Assembly (NCBI RefSeq): GCF_039544305.1
Contig: NZ_BAABLK010000013.1
Span: forward strand, 10,068 to 74,067
Source: Paeniglutamicibacter antarcticus_C
GTDB lineage: Bacteria > Actinomycetota > Actinomycetes > Actinomycetales > Micrococcaceae
Reading direction: 5' to 3'
DNA length: 64,000 nt
Made by a program: the position numbers and the translations under genes. This document shows, piece after piece, positions 34,920-43,782 of the stretch (position 1 is its first letter; every line of letters begins with the position of its first letter). The notes beneath the pieces are model-generated. The model worked only from the letters and a program-made list of their open reading frames with translations, was not told the DNA's origin and did no database searches.

Positions 34920-36413
34920 TCACTCCCCCGGGACGCCCCCGGCCACGCTGCCCGGCGGGGTCGGGGGGATCTGGTTTTCTGGCGCCACGATGCCTGCCAG
35001 CAGGTCGATCAGCAACCGCGCAGAGACCTCGCGCGGCAGTGCCTCGACCAGGGCGAGCAAGGGCGCCATGTCCCGGGGCAGCGCACTCTCCCCGCCGGCG
35101 GAAACGCCCATGGCCTCGAGCACCCCGCTTGGTCCCTCCTGGACCGCAGGGTCCGCGCCGAGCCCCAGTGCCGCGAGCACCGCCTGCGCGTCCATGCCCT
35201 CGATGCCACGGACTTTTTGGGCGCAACCGCTCATCGCGGCACACAGTTGGGGCAGCACGGATTCCGTGACCGGGGTGATGGTCAGATGGGTCGTGCGTAC
35301 CAGCCAGCTTCCGTCGGGTTGCCCGTAGCCCGGCTGCAGTTGCACGTGCCAGCCGGCCGCAGCCATCGCATCGGCCCACAAGTGCGGGTCGACGCCGTTT
35401 TCCGTCCCGGCGGCTGCCTCGCGGCGCACTGCCAGCAGGGGGCCGGCAGGTTCGCCCACCACGGCCAGGCCCTCGATGCCGTTGACATGGGCGATCAGCA
35501 CCTTGGTGGAGCGCTTGCAGGATTCGGCGAGCGCCGCGTATCCGTCCCTGCCCAGGTACTTGATGATGGCCCACGCCGCTGCCAGCGGTGCCGCCGATTT
35601 CGAGCCCAGCAGCGTCGGGTTCACCACCGGATATCCCGGCCAGTTGGTGGTCGCGAAGAACTGGCCGTGCTGCCGTTGCTTGCCCTTGGTCAGGAGCACG
35701 GAGATGCCCTTGGGTGAATACCCGTATTTGTGGATGTCCGCAGCGAGGCTGGTGACCCCCGGCACCGAGAGGTCCCAGGGTGCCAATCCCTCCCAGAACG
35801 GGAGTATCCAGCCGCCGAAGCAAGCATCGACGTGGCAGTCGATGCCGCGCGATTGCGCTGCGGCGGCAATGGCCATGATCGGGTCCAGTGCCCCGTGCGG
35901 GTAGGACGGTGCCGAGAGGACCACCAGGGCCGTGGATTGTCCCATGCGGGAAATCACGGCCTGCGGGTCGACCTGGCCGTCCCCATCCACCGGGACCAGC
36001 TCCAGCTCCAGTCCGAGGTATTCGGCGGCCTTGTGGAACGCCGCGTGGACGCTGGCCGGGGCGAGGATCCTGGGTTTGCCCGGGCCGCTGTAATTGGCCC
36101 GGGCCGTCTTCACGGCCAACAGGCAGCTCTCGGTTCCACCGCTCGTCGCGGTCCCCACCACGGTGGAATCCCCGCCGAGCAGGTCCTTGGCGAACGTGAC
36201 GACCTCTCGTTCCATGTGCGCCACGGAGGTGAACATCGTCGGGTCCAGCCCGTTGACCGGTTGCACAAGCTCCATCGCTGCTGCGGCCAGTGCGTCGAGT
36301 TCGGCAAGCCCGGAGTCGTATACGTAGGACATGACGTGTCCGCCGTGCGTGGGTGCGTCGCCGGCACGCAGTGCCTTGAGCCGCTCCAAGATTGCTTGCG
36401 TGTTTTGTTGCAT
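34920..36413 (-). CDS. PLP-dependent decarboxylase/lyase (group II, S1P lyase-like)
   Basis: A 497-residue fold-type I PLP enzyme. The cofactor Lys is in SLAADIHKYGYSPKG (about residue 240), preceded by HVDACFGGW with the Asp that binds the pyridine nitrogen and by GTATSGGTESCLLAV for the phosphate. The HKYGYSPKG form is nearer to sphingosine-1-phosphate lyase and related phospholyases than to glutamate decarboxylase. A C-terminal extension of about 90 residues is Ala/Pro-rich. Lies 10 bp downstream of a GPH-type transporter, suggesting uptake and cleavage or decarboxylation of the same compound; substrate unknown. Confidence 0.85.
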   Translation of the reverse strand: MQQNTQAILERLKALRAGDAPTHGGHVMSYVYDSGLAELDALAAAAMELVQPVNGLDPTMFTSVAHMEREVVTFAKDLLGGDSTVVGTATSGGTESCLLAVKTARANYSGPGKPRILAPASVHAAFHKAAEYLGLELELVPVDGDGQVDPQAVISRMGQSTALVVLSAPSYPHGALDPIMAIAAAAQSRGIDCHVDACFGGWILPFWEGLAPWDLSVPGVTSLAADIHKYGYSPKGISVLLTKGKQRQHGQFFATTNWPGYPVVNPTLLGSKSAAPLAAAWAIIKYLGRDGYAALAESCKRSTKVLIAHVNGIEGLAVVGEPAGPLLAVRREAAAGTENGVDPHLWADAMAAAGWHVQLQPGYGQPDGSWLVRTTHLTITPVTESVLPQLCAAMSGCAQKVRGIEGMDAQAVLAALGLGADPAVQEGPSGVLEAMGVSAGGESALPRDMAPLLALVEALPREVSARLLIDLLAGIVAPENQIPPTPPGSVAGGVPGE

Positions 36414-36423
36414 GTCGCCTTTC

Positions 36424-37788
36424 CTAGGGTGCTTGAAGTCCGTGGGGCTTGGTAAAATTCGATTCGCGCAATGGGTAGCCTCGGAACGCCAGCAGGCTCA
36501 GGGCGATGACCGCTGCGGGGAGCACGCTGAAAGCAAGGATGATCCCGGTGATGGCGGGGGCCTGCTGGGTGACGCTCTGCCCGGCAACCGATTCGACGTA
36601 GCCGCTGGCGGCCAGCACCACGGTGAGGATCGTGGCGCCGAAGGCCATCCCCGTGGTTTCCCCCGCGGTCCACACCCCGCCGAAGATCCCGGCATTTCCC
36701 TCGCCGTGCACCAGTGCATCGTTGGTGATGACATCGGGAAGCATGGACATGGGCAGCGACTGCATTCCCGCATACCCCGCCCCTGCCAGCGCCACGGGCA
36801 AATACACCCAGGGCCCTGGCTCGATGAGCATCCACAGCAGGGCCAGGGCGCCCACCCCGTATAGGACGCTGGCCAGGACGAATCCGCGTTCCTTGCCGAC
36901 CCTCTTGGCGACAACCCTCCAGAGCGGGGCAAAGAGCAATGCCGGCCCGATCAGGGCGACAAACAGGAAGGTGACCGCTGCTTCGTCGTGCAGCACCCAG
37001 GTGGCGACGTACTGCGCTCCGGCAAGCATCGCCCCGGTGGCCAGCCCCTGGAGCCCGAAGGCCAGCAGCAGTGCGCGAAACGGCTGGCTGCGCCGCAGCA
37101 CCGCCAGTCCACGGAGATAACCCTGGCGCAGCGGCGCCATGGCCTGTGCCCGGGTTTCACCCATGGGAGCCACGTGGGCACTGGCCAGCAGGCTGGCACC
37201 GATGACGGTTCCTGCAACGAGGGCCATCAGGAAGTAGCCCAGCCACTCGTTTTGCCCGCCCAGGCTGCGCAGGGCCGGCCCCCCGGCCCCGAAGACCAGG
37301 ATCGCCAGGGAAAGGACCAGCACGCGCGGGGACAGCAACCGGGTGCGTTGGTCATAGTCGTCGCTCAGCTCGGCCGGCAGCGCCATGTAGGGGACCTGGA
37401 AGAGGCTAAACGCGGTGGCCGTGGCGGTGAAGGCCACCAGCACCCAGAGTCCGGCGGCAATCGGCCCGAGGTTGACCGGCACGGCGAAGGTAAGGATGAA
37501 GAACAGCGGAAGCAGTGCGCCACCGGCCACCATGAAGCGGCGGCGGGACCCGGTGGCGGCCAGGTCGCGGTCGCTGCGGAAACCGATCACCGGGTCGATG
37601 AGCACATCCCAGATCTTGGATACGCCCAGCAGCCCTCCCGCCCAGAGCACGGCGATGCCCAGGGTGTCGGTCATGTAATAGATCAGCACCAAGCCAGGCA
37701 GCGTGGAGAAACCACCGGTGCCCATGGACCCCAACGCATAGGTCCCGATCACCCTGCGTGGAAGCGGGAGGTGCCCCAAAGTCGCCAT
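36424..37788 (-). CDS. MFS transporter of the GPH (MelB-like) group
   Basis: A 454-residue 12-helix transporter. The N-terminal signature GVSKIWDVLIDPVIGFRSDR matches the glycoside-pentoside-hexuronide cation symporters, where the Asp residues bind Na+ or H+ and sugar. The second half contains YAGMQSLPMSMLPDVITND, also typical. TAGACT (37796-37801) ends 7 nt before the ATG. It heads a two-gene operon with the PLP enzyme at 34920, so the cargo may be a phosphorylated or amino compound rather than a plain sugar; that is inference. Confidence 0.88.
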   Translation of the reverse strand: MATLGHLPLPRRVIGTYALGSMGTGGFSTLPGLVLIYYMTDTLGIAVLWAGGLLGVSKIWDVLIDPVIGFRSDRDLAATGSRRRFMVAGGALLPLFFILTFAVPVNLGPIAAGLWVLVAFTATATAFSLFQVPYMALPAELSDDYDQRTRLLSPRVLVLSLAILVFGAGGPALRSLGGQNEWLGYFLMALVAGTVIGASLLASAHVAPMGETRAQAMAPLRQGYLRGLAVLRRSQPFRALLLAFGLQGLATGAMLAGAQYVATWVLHDEAAVTFLFVALIGPALLFAPLWRVVAKRVGKERGFVLASVLYGVGALALLWMLIEPGPWVYLPVALAGAGYAGMQSLPMSMLPDVITNDALVHGEGNAGIFGGVWTAGETTGMAFGATILTVVLAASGYVESVAGQSVTQQAPAITGIILAFSVLPAAVIALSLLAFRGYPLRESNFTKPHGLQAP

Positions 37789-37906
37789 GGCTTGGAGTCT
37801 ACGCAGGAGAACCGGCCCCGACCAGAACAGACATGTTCCACGGCCGATGACGGGGTTTTATCCGCAACCGGGTGCAAGAACCGGCGCGGAGCCGTAAGCT
37901 CGTTGA

Positions 37907-38527
37907 ATGGCCAGATTCTTTGACGTTCACCCGGAAAACCCACAGCCGCGCGCGATCGCCCAGGCAGTGGAGATGCTACGCAACGGCGGGCTCATCGCCT
38001 TCCCCACGGATTCCTGCTATGCCTTGGGTGCGCAAATCGGCAACCGCGAGGCCCTGGACCGGATCCGTACCATCCGCCAGGTCGGGGACAAGCACCACTT
38101 CACCCTCGTGTGCAAGGACTTTGCGCAACTGGGACAGTACGTGGAAGTCAACAACAAGGTCTTTCGCAACATCAAGGCGGTCACCCCCGGCAGCTATACC
38201 TTCATACTGCCGGCGACCAAGGAAGTGCCACGGCGCCTGATGCAGGCCAAGAAAAAGACGATCGGCGTGCGCATCCCCGAGAACGCGGTGGTCCGCGCGC
38301 TGCTTGAGGAGCTCGGCGAGCCGATTCTCTCAAGCACCTTGTTGCTTCCCGGCGAGGAGGACCCGATGACCCAGGGCTGGGAAATCAAGGAGGCCCTGGA
38401 CAACGTGATCGAGGGCGTCATCGATTCCGGGGAGTGCGGCACCGAGCCGACCACGGTGATCGACTATTCCAGCGGCGAGGCAGAAATCACCAGGGTTGGC
38501 CGCGGGGATCCCTCGCGTTTCGAATAA
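37907..38527 (+). CDS. YciO/Sua5/YrdC-family L-threonylcarbamoyl-AMP synthase-like protein
   Basis: A 206-residue YrdC-fold protein. GGLIAFPTDSCYALGAQIGN binds ATP/carbonate in the family and VGDKHHFTLVCKDFAQLGQYV plus GSYTFILPATKEVPRRL follow. The sequence is of the YciO branch, whose members are close relatives of the tRNA t6A enzyme TsaC but are often not essential. TAAGCT (37895-37900) ends 6 nt before the ATG, so the message is likely leaderless. No tsaB/D/E genes are nearby. Confidence 0.9.
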   Translation: MARFFDVHPENPQPRAIAQAVEMLRNGGLIAFPTDSCYALGAQIGNREALDRIRTIRQVGDKHHFTLVCKDFAQLGQYVEVNNKVFRNIKAVTPGSYTFILPATKEVPRRLMQAKKKTIGVRIPENAVVRALLEELGEPILSSTLLLPGEEDPMTQGWEIKEALDNVIEGVIDSGECGTEPTTVIDYSSGEAEITRVGRGDPSRFE

Positions 38528-38547
38528 CATCTGTCGGGGCTCGGTGC

Positions 38548-38570
38548 CGGGGCCAGCGGGCTTGGCCCCG
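38548..38570. terminator. GC-rich hairpin between convergent genes
   Basis: CGGGGCCA and TGGCCCCG form an 8-bp stem with a 7-nt loop between the yciO-like and aldose-epimerase genes. There is no T-run on either side, so this is a weak call. Confidence 0.35.
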
Positions 38571-38575
38571 AGGCT

Positions 38576-39496
38576 CTATGCCCTCCTGCGGCTGATCCCC
38601 CATGAGGTTTCCCAGCTCTCCCCGGGTGCTAGCCAGTGCAGCCCCAACCCGTTGTTGAAGGCGTTGGCCGCCGCGGTCATGGGTTCGATGGCCACGGCGT
38701 GCACCGGGCCCCCGGGGCCGGGGAACGCCGGTGTGGTGTAGGCCTGGATGAAACCGTAGTTCCGGTCCATGTGCAATTCCACCCCGCTGCCATCCGGCGC
38801 ACGGAGGTAGTGCCTTGATCCCCCGTCCGGATCGCGGTCAATTTCGGTCCAGCCGTCATCCAAGGCGACATCACCCAGCATCCTGCCGCCCCGGTAGTCG
38901 AGATCGGTCCCGGCGACATCGGACAGTTCCCCGGTGGGGATCATCGAGCCATCAAGCTCCATGTGCCGTTGGGCGTTGATGACCAAGACCAGTTCGCTGA
39001 CTTCGGTGTCCCCCACCCGCAGGTAGGGGTGGGCTCCCACGGCGACCGGCGCAGAGTTGTCCCCGCGGTTTCGGAGCATGTGGGTCACTTGGACACCGTT
39101 CGACAGCAATTCGTAGTGCACCGTGGTTGCCAACTCGAAGGGATACCCCGGTGCCGGGGAGATATCCGCAGCCAGAATCACGCTGCCTTCGGTCCGTGAA
39201 ACCTGCGAATAGCTGCTGTGGCGCAACAGCCCGTGGATGGCGTTGCCGCGCGCAGGTTCGGTGAGCGCCAATTGCTCCTTGGCGCCATCGTGTTCCCAGA
39301 CCCCGCCGGCAACCCGGTTGGGCCACGGCATCAGGACCACGCCGGCACAAGAAGGCGCGGCGATTTCCGGCGGGTAGTCCTGCACCAGCTCCACCCCGTC
39401 GATGACCAGGCGGCGCAGTGCGGCACCCACCTGGGTCACCACCGCATGCTGCGTGGCGTCCCCAAAGCTTGCGGTGAGTTCGAATTGCTCACCCAT
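38576..39496 (-). CDS. Aldose 1-epimerase family protein
   Basis: A 306-residue galactose-mutarotase-fold protein. Visible are the sugar-binding block MPWPNRVAGGVW, the His of GNAIHGLLRHSSY, the catalytic His in VAVGAHPYLRVG, and the late Glu in AIEPMTAAANAFN. These fit the actinobacterial aldose-1-epimerase group (GalM/YeaD-like). The start is ATG 39496, 7 nt after AGGAA; an upstream ATG at 39571 would add 25 unconserved residues. Probably a single-gene unit. Confidence 0.9.
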   Translation of the reverse strand: MGEQFELTASFGDATQHAVVTQVGAALRRLVIDGVELVQDYPPEIAAPSCAGVVLMPWPNRVAGGVWEHDGAKEQLALTEPARGNAIHGLLRHSSYSQVSRTEGSVILAADISPAPGYPFELATTVHYELLSNGVQVTHMLRNRGDNSAPVAVGAHPYLRVGDTEVSELVLVINAQRHMELDGSMIPTGELSDVAGTDLDYRGGRMLGDVALDDGWTEIDRDPDGGSRHYLRAPDGSGVELHMDRNYGFIQAYTTPAFPGPGGPVHAVAIEPMTAAANAFNNGLGLHWLAPGESWETSWGISRRRA

Positions 39497-39663
39497 CGGT
39501 GATTCCTGGTTCTCCACTGCGGGCCTTTCGTCGAAGGGAGCGCTTTGTGCCACGAAGTTTCGAGCCGGCATACCGAGGGCTCTCGGGGCGATGGGGCACC
39601 GTTGCCTACCCGGAAAACGCGCCGGTTCCGGCAGCGCCGTGGTGGTCCGTCCTTGCCGGGCGG

Positions 39664-40284
39664 CTACTTCACCTGGTCTATGACCGTCTCGGCGACTTCG
39701 CGCATGGACAGGCGGCGGTCCATTGAGGTCTTCTGGATCCAGCGGAAGGCCTCGGGCTCGGTCAGGCCCATCTTGGTCGTCAGCAGGCTCTTGGCCCGCT
39801 CAACGAGCTTGCGGGTGGCGAACTGCTCGGTCAGGTCGCCGACTTCCCTTTCCAAGGCCCGGAGTTCCTCGTGACGGGAAATCGCGATCTCGATCGCCGG
39901 GACCAGATCCGCCGGAGTGAAGGGCTTCACGACGTAGGCCATCGCTCCGGCTTCGCGGGCGCGTTCGACCAGTTCCTTCTGGCTGAACGCCGTCAGCAGG
40001 ACCACAGGTGCAATGCGTTCCTTGACGATGGTTTCCGCAGCGGTGATCCCGTCCATGACCGGCATCTTCACGTCCATGAGCACCAAGTCTGGCTTGTGCT
40101 CGCGAGCAAGTTCGACGGCCTTTTCACCATTGTCGGCTTCCGCAACCACGTCGTAGCCCTCTCCGCGAAGGATCTCGACGATATCGAGGCGGATCAGGGT
40201 TTCGTCCTCGGCAACGATGACACGTCGAGGCGCCCCGGTATTCGGTTCGGGATCGATTCGTGTCACTTCGGGCAGATCGCTCAT
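39664..40284 (-). CDS. pdtaR: Response regulator with ANTAR RNA-binding domain (PdtaR-like)
   Basis: A 206-residue two-domain regulator. The receiver has the acidic pair in VIVAEDETLIR, phospho-acceptor Asp in LVLMDVKMPVMDG, Thr in LLTAFSQ and Lys in VVKPF. A coiled-coil linker leads to an ANTAR domain (FATRKLVERAKSLLTTKMGL, SMDRRLSMREVAETVID), which binds tandem hexaloop hairpins in nascent RNA and prevents termination. Its kinase PdtaS is not in this window. ATG 40284 is preceded by AAGGAG at good spacing; longer starts are unsupported. I see no clear ANTAR target hairpins nearby. Confidence 0.93.
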   Translation of the reverse strand: MSDLPEVTRIDPEPNTGAPRRVIVAEDETLIRLDIVEILRGEGYDVVAEADNGEKAVELAREHKPDLVLMDVKMPVMDGITAAETIVKERIAPVVLLTAFSQKELVERAREAGAMAYVVKPFTPADLVPAIEIAISRHEELRALEREVGDLTEQFATRKLVERAKSLLTTKMGLTEPEAFRWIQKTSMDRRLSMREVAETVIDQVK

Positions 40285-40443
40285 GGGTGCTCCTTCATTC
40301 CCGGGGTGACCGGGGGTATCATCAAGACTCGGTTTCACGCTTAAGCCTATCTGCATGTACAGTTGTAAACCGCAAGGACGCGAGGATTTCTGCGCAAACC
40401 AGTTCTCGATTGGTTTGACTTCTTGCTGCTTTGCGATGTGCCC

Positions 40444-40524
40444 GCCCGAGTGGCGGAATGGTAGACGCGCTGCACTCAAAATGCAGTATCGAAAGGTGTG
40501 TGGGTTCGAGTCCCACCTCGGGCA
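40444..40524 (+). tRNA. tRNA-Leu (anticodon CAA)
   Basis: Acceptor stem GCCCGAG pairs with CTCGGGC, followed by discriminator A; CCA is not encoded. The anticodon stem-loop CTGCA-CTCAAAA-TGCAG gives anticodon CAA. The T-arm contains GGTTCGAGTCC, and the long variable arm (TATCGAAAGGTGT) marks a class II tRNA, consistent with Leu. An intrinsic terminator follows. Confidence 0.95.
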
Positions 40525-40530
40525 CAGAAG

Positions 40531-40570
40531 GACCCCGATCCGCTGTTACACAGGGGATCGGGGTCTTTTT
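40531..40570 (+). terminator. Intrinsic terminator of tRNA-Leu
   Basis: GACCCCGATCC pairs with GGATCGGGGTC (11 bp) around a 13-nt loop and is followed by TTTTT, a canonical rho-independent terminator. Confidence 0.9.
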
Positions 40571-40651
40571 CTTTGCATCCCGCGCACTGGTGGAAATCGG
40601 TGCGGCGGTGAAGAGGTCAAAGGCAAGTCGCCGTGCCTTAGCCGCCCCCTG

Positions 40652-40730
40652 GATGCGCCGGGCAACGCAAAGGCCGGACTCCCTGCATGATCTCCCAAGG
40701 GAACCACGATGGAAATCCGGCCTTCGCATC
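40652..40730 (-). terminator. Long imperfect inverted repeat downstream of pyk
   Basis: AAGGCCGGA (40670-40678) pairs with TCCGGCCTT (40716-40724), and GATGCG (40652-40657) with CGCATC (40725-40730). The structure lies just past the pyk stop. It has internal loops and only a short T-run, so its role as terminator is likely but not certain. Confidence 0.5.
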
Positions 40731-40741
40731 ACATCCAGGAA

Positions 40742-42259
40742 CTAGATGGTGTGCGCTCCGGTCTCGCGGGTCTTGTCAGAACCCCACGGGCCAACCTTTT
40801 CACGGGCCGGCATCGGCTTGCCGTCAACCAGCTGGCCGGCATCTGCAAGGTCGCCGACCTTGTGGATGCGCAGCGAGTTGGTGGACCCGGCTTGGCCTGG
40901 AGGGGAACCGGCGGCAATGCAGACAATGTCGTTGATCTCCGCAAGGCCTTCGGCCAGCAATGCGTGGTCGACCTGTGCGGTCATCTTGTCGGTGTGGTCC
41001 GCGTACTCCACCAGGCGTGGCTGCACTCCCCACATCAACGTCATGATGTTGTAGGTCTGCGGCAGCGGGGTGAAGCCCAGCACCGGACGCTTCGGGCGCA
41101 AGCGGGAGAGGCGTCGTGCCGAGTCGCCGGACTGGGTGAAGGCCACGATGAACTTGGCATCGAGCTGGTCGGCGATTTCCACTGCCGCGCGGGTGATCGC
41201 ACCGCCACGGGTCTTGGGCTTGGAGCCCAAGCGCGGGATACGGTCCAGTCCGTGCTTCTCCGTCGTGGAGATGATCCGTGCCATCGTCTCAACGGTCTCG
41301 ATGGGATATTCACCCACCGAGGTCTCGCCCGACAGCATGACTGCGTCGGCACCGTCAAGCACGGCGTTGGCGCAGTCAGAGGCCTCGGCGCGCGTCGGGG
41401 TCGGAGCTTCGATCATCGATTCCAGTACCTGGGTGGCAACGATGACCGGCTTGGCCCATCGGCGTGCCAGGTCGATGGCGCGCTTCTGTACCGTCGGGAC
41501 CTCTTCGAGAGGAAGTTCCACACCGAGGTCGCCACGGGCAACCATGATGGAGTCAAAGGCGTCGATGATTTCCTCGAGGTGGTCAACGGCCTGCGGCTTC
41601 TCGATCTTGGCGATCACCGGAAGGCGGCGTCCCTCCTCGTCCATGATTTCGTGCACGCGCTCGATGTCCGAGGCGTTTCGCACGAAGGACAGGGCAACCA
41701 TGTCGACGCCGGCGCGGATGGCCCAGCGCAGGTCGTCTTCGTCTTTTTCGCTCAATGCGGGAACGTTGACCGCGACGCCGGGGAGGTTGATGCCCTTGTT
41801 GTTGGACACTTCCCCGCCGACGACGACCTCGGTGACGACTTTCTCGTCATCGACCGCGGTGGCGCGCAGGGCTACCTTGCCGTCGTTGATCAACAGGACG
41901 TCTCCGACGTTGACGTCCTGGGGAAGGCCCTTGAACGTGGTGGAGCAGAAGGTCGCGTCGCCGAGCTCGTCGGCGATCACGATGGTGAAGGTGTCTCCGA
42001 CCTTGAGCATGTGCTTCGCATCGTCGATGAAACGACCCAGGCGGATCTTCGGTCCCTGGAGGTCCGCGAAGATGCCCACGGGGCGTCCGAGTTCCAGGGC
42101 CGCGGCACGCACGTTGCCGAGGTTCTCGGCGTGCATCGAATGGTCGCCGTGGCTCATGTTCAAGCGGGCGACATCAACGCCGGCCTTGAGCACTGCCAAT
42201 GTCTTGTCGTAGGTACCGATCGCAGGGCCCCAGGTGGCCACGATTTTTGCGCGTCTCAT
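40742..42259 (-). CDS. pyk: Pyruvate kinase
   Basis: A 505-residue glycolytic enzyme that transfers phosphate from PEP to ADP. It begins MRRAKIVATWGPA (usually TLGPA), with RLNMSHGDHSMHA, the active-site Lys/metal block VARGDLGVELPLEEV, and VMLSGETSVGEYPIETV. The C-terminal regulatory domain is complete. The start is ATG 42259, 8 nt after AAAGG. It lies 65 bp downstream of gltD and may be partly read from it. Confidence 0.97.
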   Translation of the reverse strand: MRRAKIVATWGPAIGTYDKTLAVLKAGVDVARLNMSHGDHSMHAENLGNVRAAALELGRPVGIFADLQGPKIRLGRFIDDAKHMLKVGDTFTIVIADELGDATFCSTTFKGLPQDVNVGDVLLINDGKVALRATAVDDEKVVTEVVVGGEVSNNKGINLPGVAVNVPALSEKDEDDLRWAIRAGVDMVALSFVRNASDIERVHEIMDEEGRRLPVIAKIEKPQAVDHLEEIIDAFDSIMVARGDLGVELPLEEVPTVQKRAIDLARRWAKPVIVATQVLESMIEAPTPTRAEASDCANAVLDGADAVMLSGETSVGEYPIETVETMARIISTTEKHGLDRIPRLGSKPKTRGGAITRAAVEIADQLDAKFIVAFTQSGDSARRLSRLRPKRPVLGFTPLPQTYNIMTLMWGVQPRLVEYADHTDKMTAQVDHALLAEGLAEINDIVCIAAGSPPGQAGSTNSLRIHKVGDLADAGQLVDGKPMPAREKVGPWGSDKTRETGAHTI

Positions 42260-42324
42260 ACAGTTAGCCTTTCTGACTTTCCATTTTTCAGGTCGGGACA
42301 CACCCAATGGGTGGTGCGTCCGTC

Positions 42325-43782
42325 TCACAACATGCTGATGGCCCGATCCGTCGGTGCAACGGGGGCCGGAAGGCGGGTTTCGCCCATCAGGTATTTGTCC
42401 ACGGCCGCGGCACAGGATCGTCCCTCGGCTATGGCCCACACGATCAGGGATTGTCCGCGTCCGGCGTCGCCAGCCACAAACACCCCGGGTGTGTTGGTCA
42501 TGTAGTAACCATCGCGGGCGACGCTGCCCCGGTCATTAAACTCGGTGTTGGCCTGTTCCAGGAGACCAGAGGTCTCGGGTCCGGTGAACCCAAGTGCCAA
42601 AAAGACGAGGTCGGCGGGTATGACCCGCTCGGTGCCTGGCTTCGGAAGGCGTTGACCGTCAATAACTTCGGTCATTGCAACCGTAACACCCATCACGCTG
42701 CGATGTTCACCTGTGAAGTTGACCGTGGCGGCCAAATAAGAGCGATCCCCGCCCTCTTCATGGGCCGATTGGACCTCAAAAAGCGTTGGTGCCATGGGCC
42801 ACGGCTGGTGCGACGGGCGCTGCAGAGGAGGCTGGTATCCGATGGCCAGCGTGGTGATGCTGGCCGCTCCCTGGCGGATTGCAGTGCCCAGGCAGTCGGC
42901 CCCGGTGTCGCCGCCGCCGAGGATCAACACGTGCTTGCCGGCGGCATTGATCCGCTGGCTCTCACGCTCCCCGGCAACCACTTGGTTGGAATCCACCAGG
43001 TAGTCCATGGCGAAGTGGATCCCCTCCAGCTCTCGGCCCGGGACCTGGAGATCACGCGGAACAGTTGCACCGGTGGCCACGATCACCGCGTCATGGAGCC
43101 TGCTCAGCGCCTCGAACCCGATGTCCGTGCCCACTGTGACACCGGGGCGGAACACGGTCCCCTCGGCTTCCATTTGCGCCAGCCGGGTCTCAAGTACGTC
43201 CTTGCCCATTTTGAAATCAGGGATCCCGTAGCGTAGCAGTCCTCCGATCTTCTTCTCGCGTTCATACACCGCCACGGTGTGCCCGGCACGGGTCAGTTGC
43301 TGTGCCGCGGCCAAGCCTGCGGGGCCCGATCCGATGACGGCGATGCGCTTATCGGTGTGGCGAACCGCCAACACTGGCTCGAGTCCGCCGGCGGCAATCA
43401 AGGTGTCGGCGATTTCCACCTCAATTTGCTTGATTGTTACGGCAGGCTGGCTGATTCCCAGCACGCAGGAGGACTCGCAGGGCGCCGGGCACAACCGTCC
43501 GGTGAACTCCGGGAAATTGTTTGTTGCATGCAACCGCTCGGCTGCTTCCTCCATCCGGTCCTCGGTGACCAGCGAGTTCCATTCCGGGATGAGGTTTCCC
43601 AGCGGACAGCCGTTGTGGCAAAACGCGACGCCACAGTCCATGCAGCGTCCGGCCTGCGACGAAAGCACGGTGGCATTCTGGCGCTCGGTCACTTCCTTGT
43701 AGTCCATGATGCGCACCGATACCGGGCGCTTGGGTGCGGTCACGCGCTCGCGCACCACCAGGAATCCACGTGGATCAGCCAC
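42325..43782 (-). CDS. gltD: Glutamate synthase (NADPH) small subunit
   Basis: A 485-residue flavoprotein that passes electrons from NADPH to the large subunit of GOGAT. The N-terminal iron-sulphur cysteines are in CMDCGVAFCHNGCPLG and CPAPCESSC; the FAD-binding GxGxxG is IAVIGSGPAGLAAAQQL and the NADPH-binding one is VLILGGGDTGADCLG. Length is normal. Its ATG overlaps the end of gltB by 8 bp, so the subunits are co-translated. Confidence 0.98.
   Translation of the reverse strand: MADPRGFLVVRERVTAPKRPVSVRIMDYKEVTERQNATVLSSQAGRCMDCGVAFCHNGCPLGNLIPEWNSLVTEDRMEEAAERLHATNNFPEFTGRLCPAPCESSCVLGISQPAVTIKQIEVEIADTLIAAGGLEPVLAVRHTDKRIAVIGSGPAGLAAAQQLTRAGHTVAVYEREKKIGGLLRYGIPDFKMGKDVLETRLAQMEAEGTVFRPGVTVGTDIGFEALSRLHDAVIVATGATVPRDLQVPGRELEGIHFAMDYLVDSNQVVAGERESQRINAAGKHVLILGGGDTGADCLGTAIRQGAASITTLAIGYQPPLQRPSHQPWPMAPTLFEVQSAHEEGGDRSYLAATVNFTGEHRSVMGVTVAMTEVIDGQRLPKPGTERVIPADLVFLALGFTGPETSGLLEQANTEFNDRGSVARDGYYMTNTPGVFVAGDAGRGQSLIVWAIAEGRSCAAAVDKYLMGETRLPAPVAPTDRAISML

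Noticed and set aside
40285..40443. ANTAR target hairpins near pdtaR
   Set aside because: No tandem hexaloop hairpins with the A1/G4 pattern were found in the flanking intergenic DNA.
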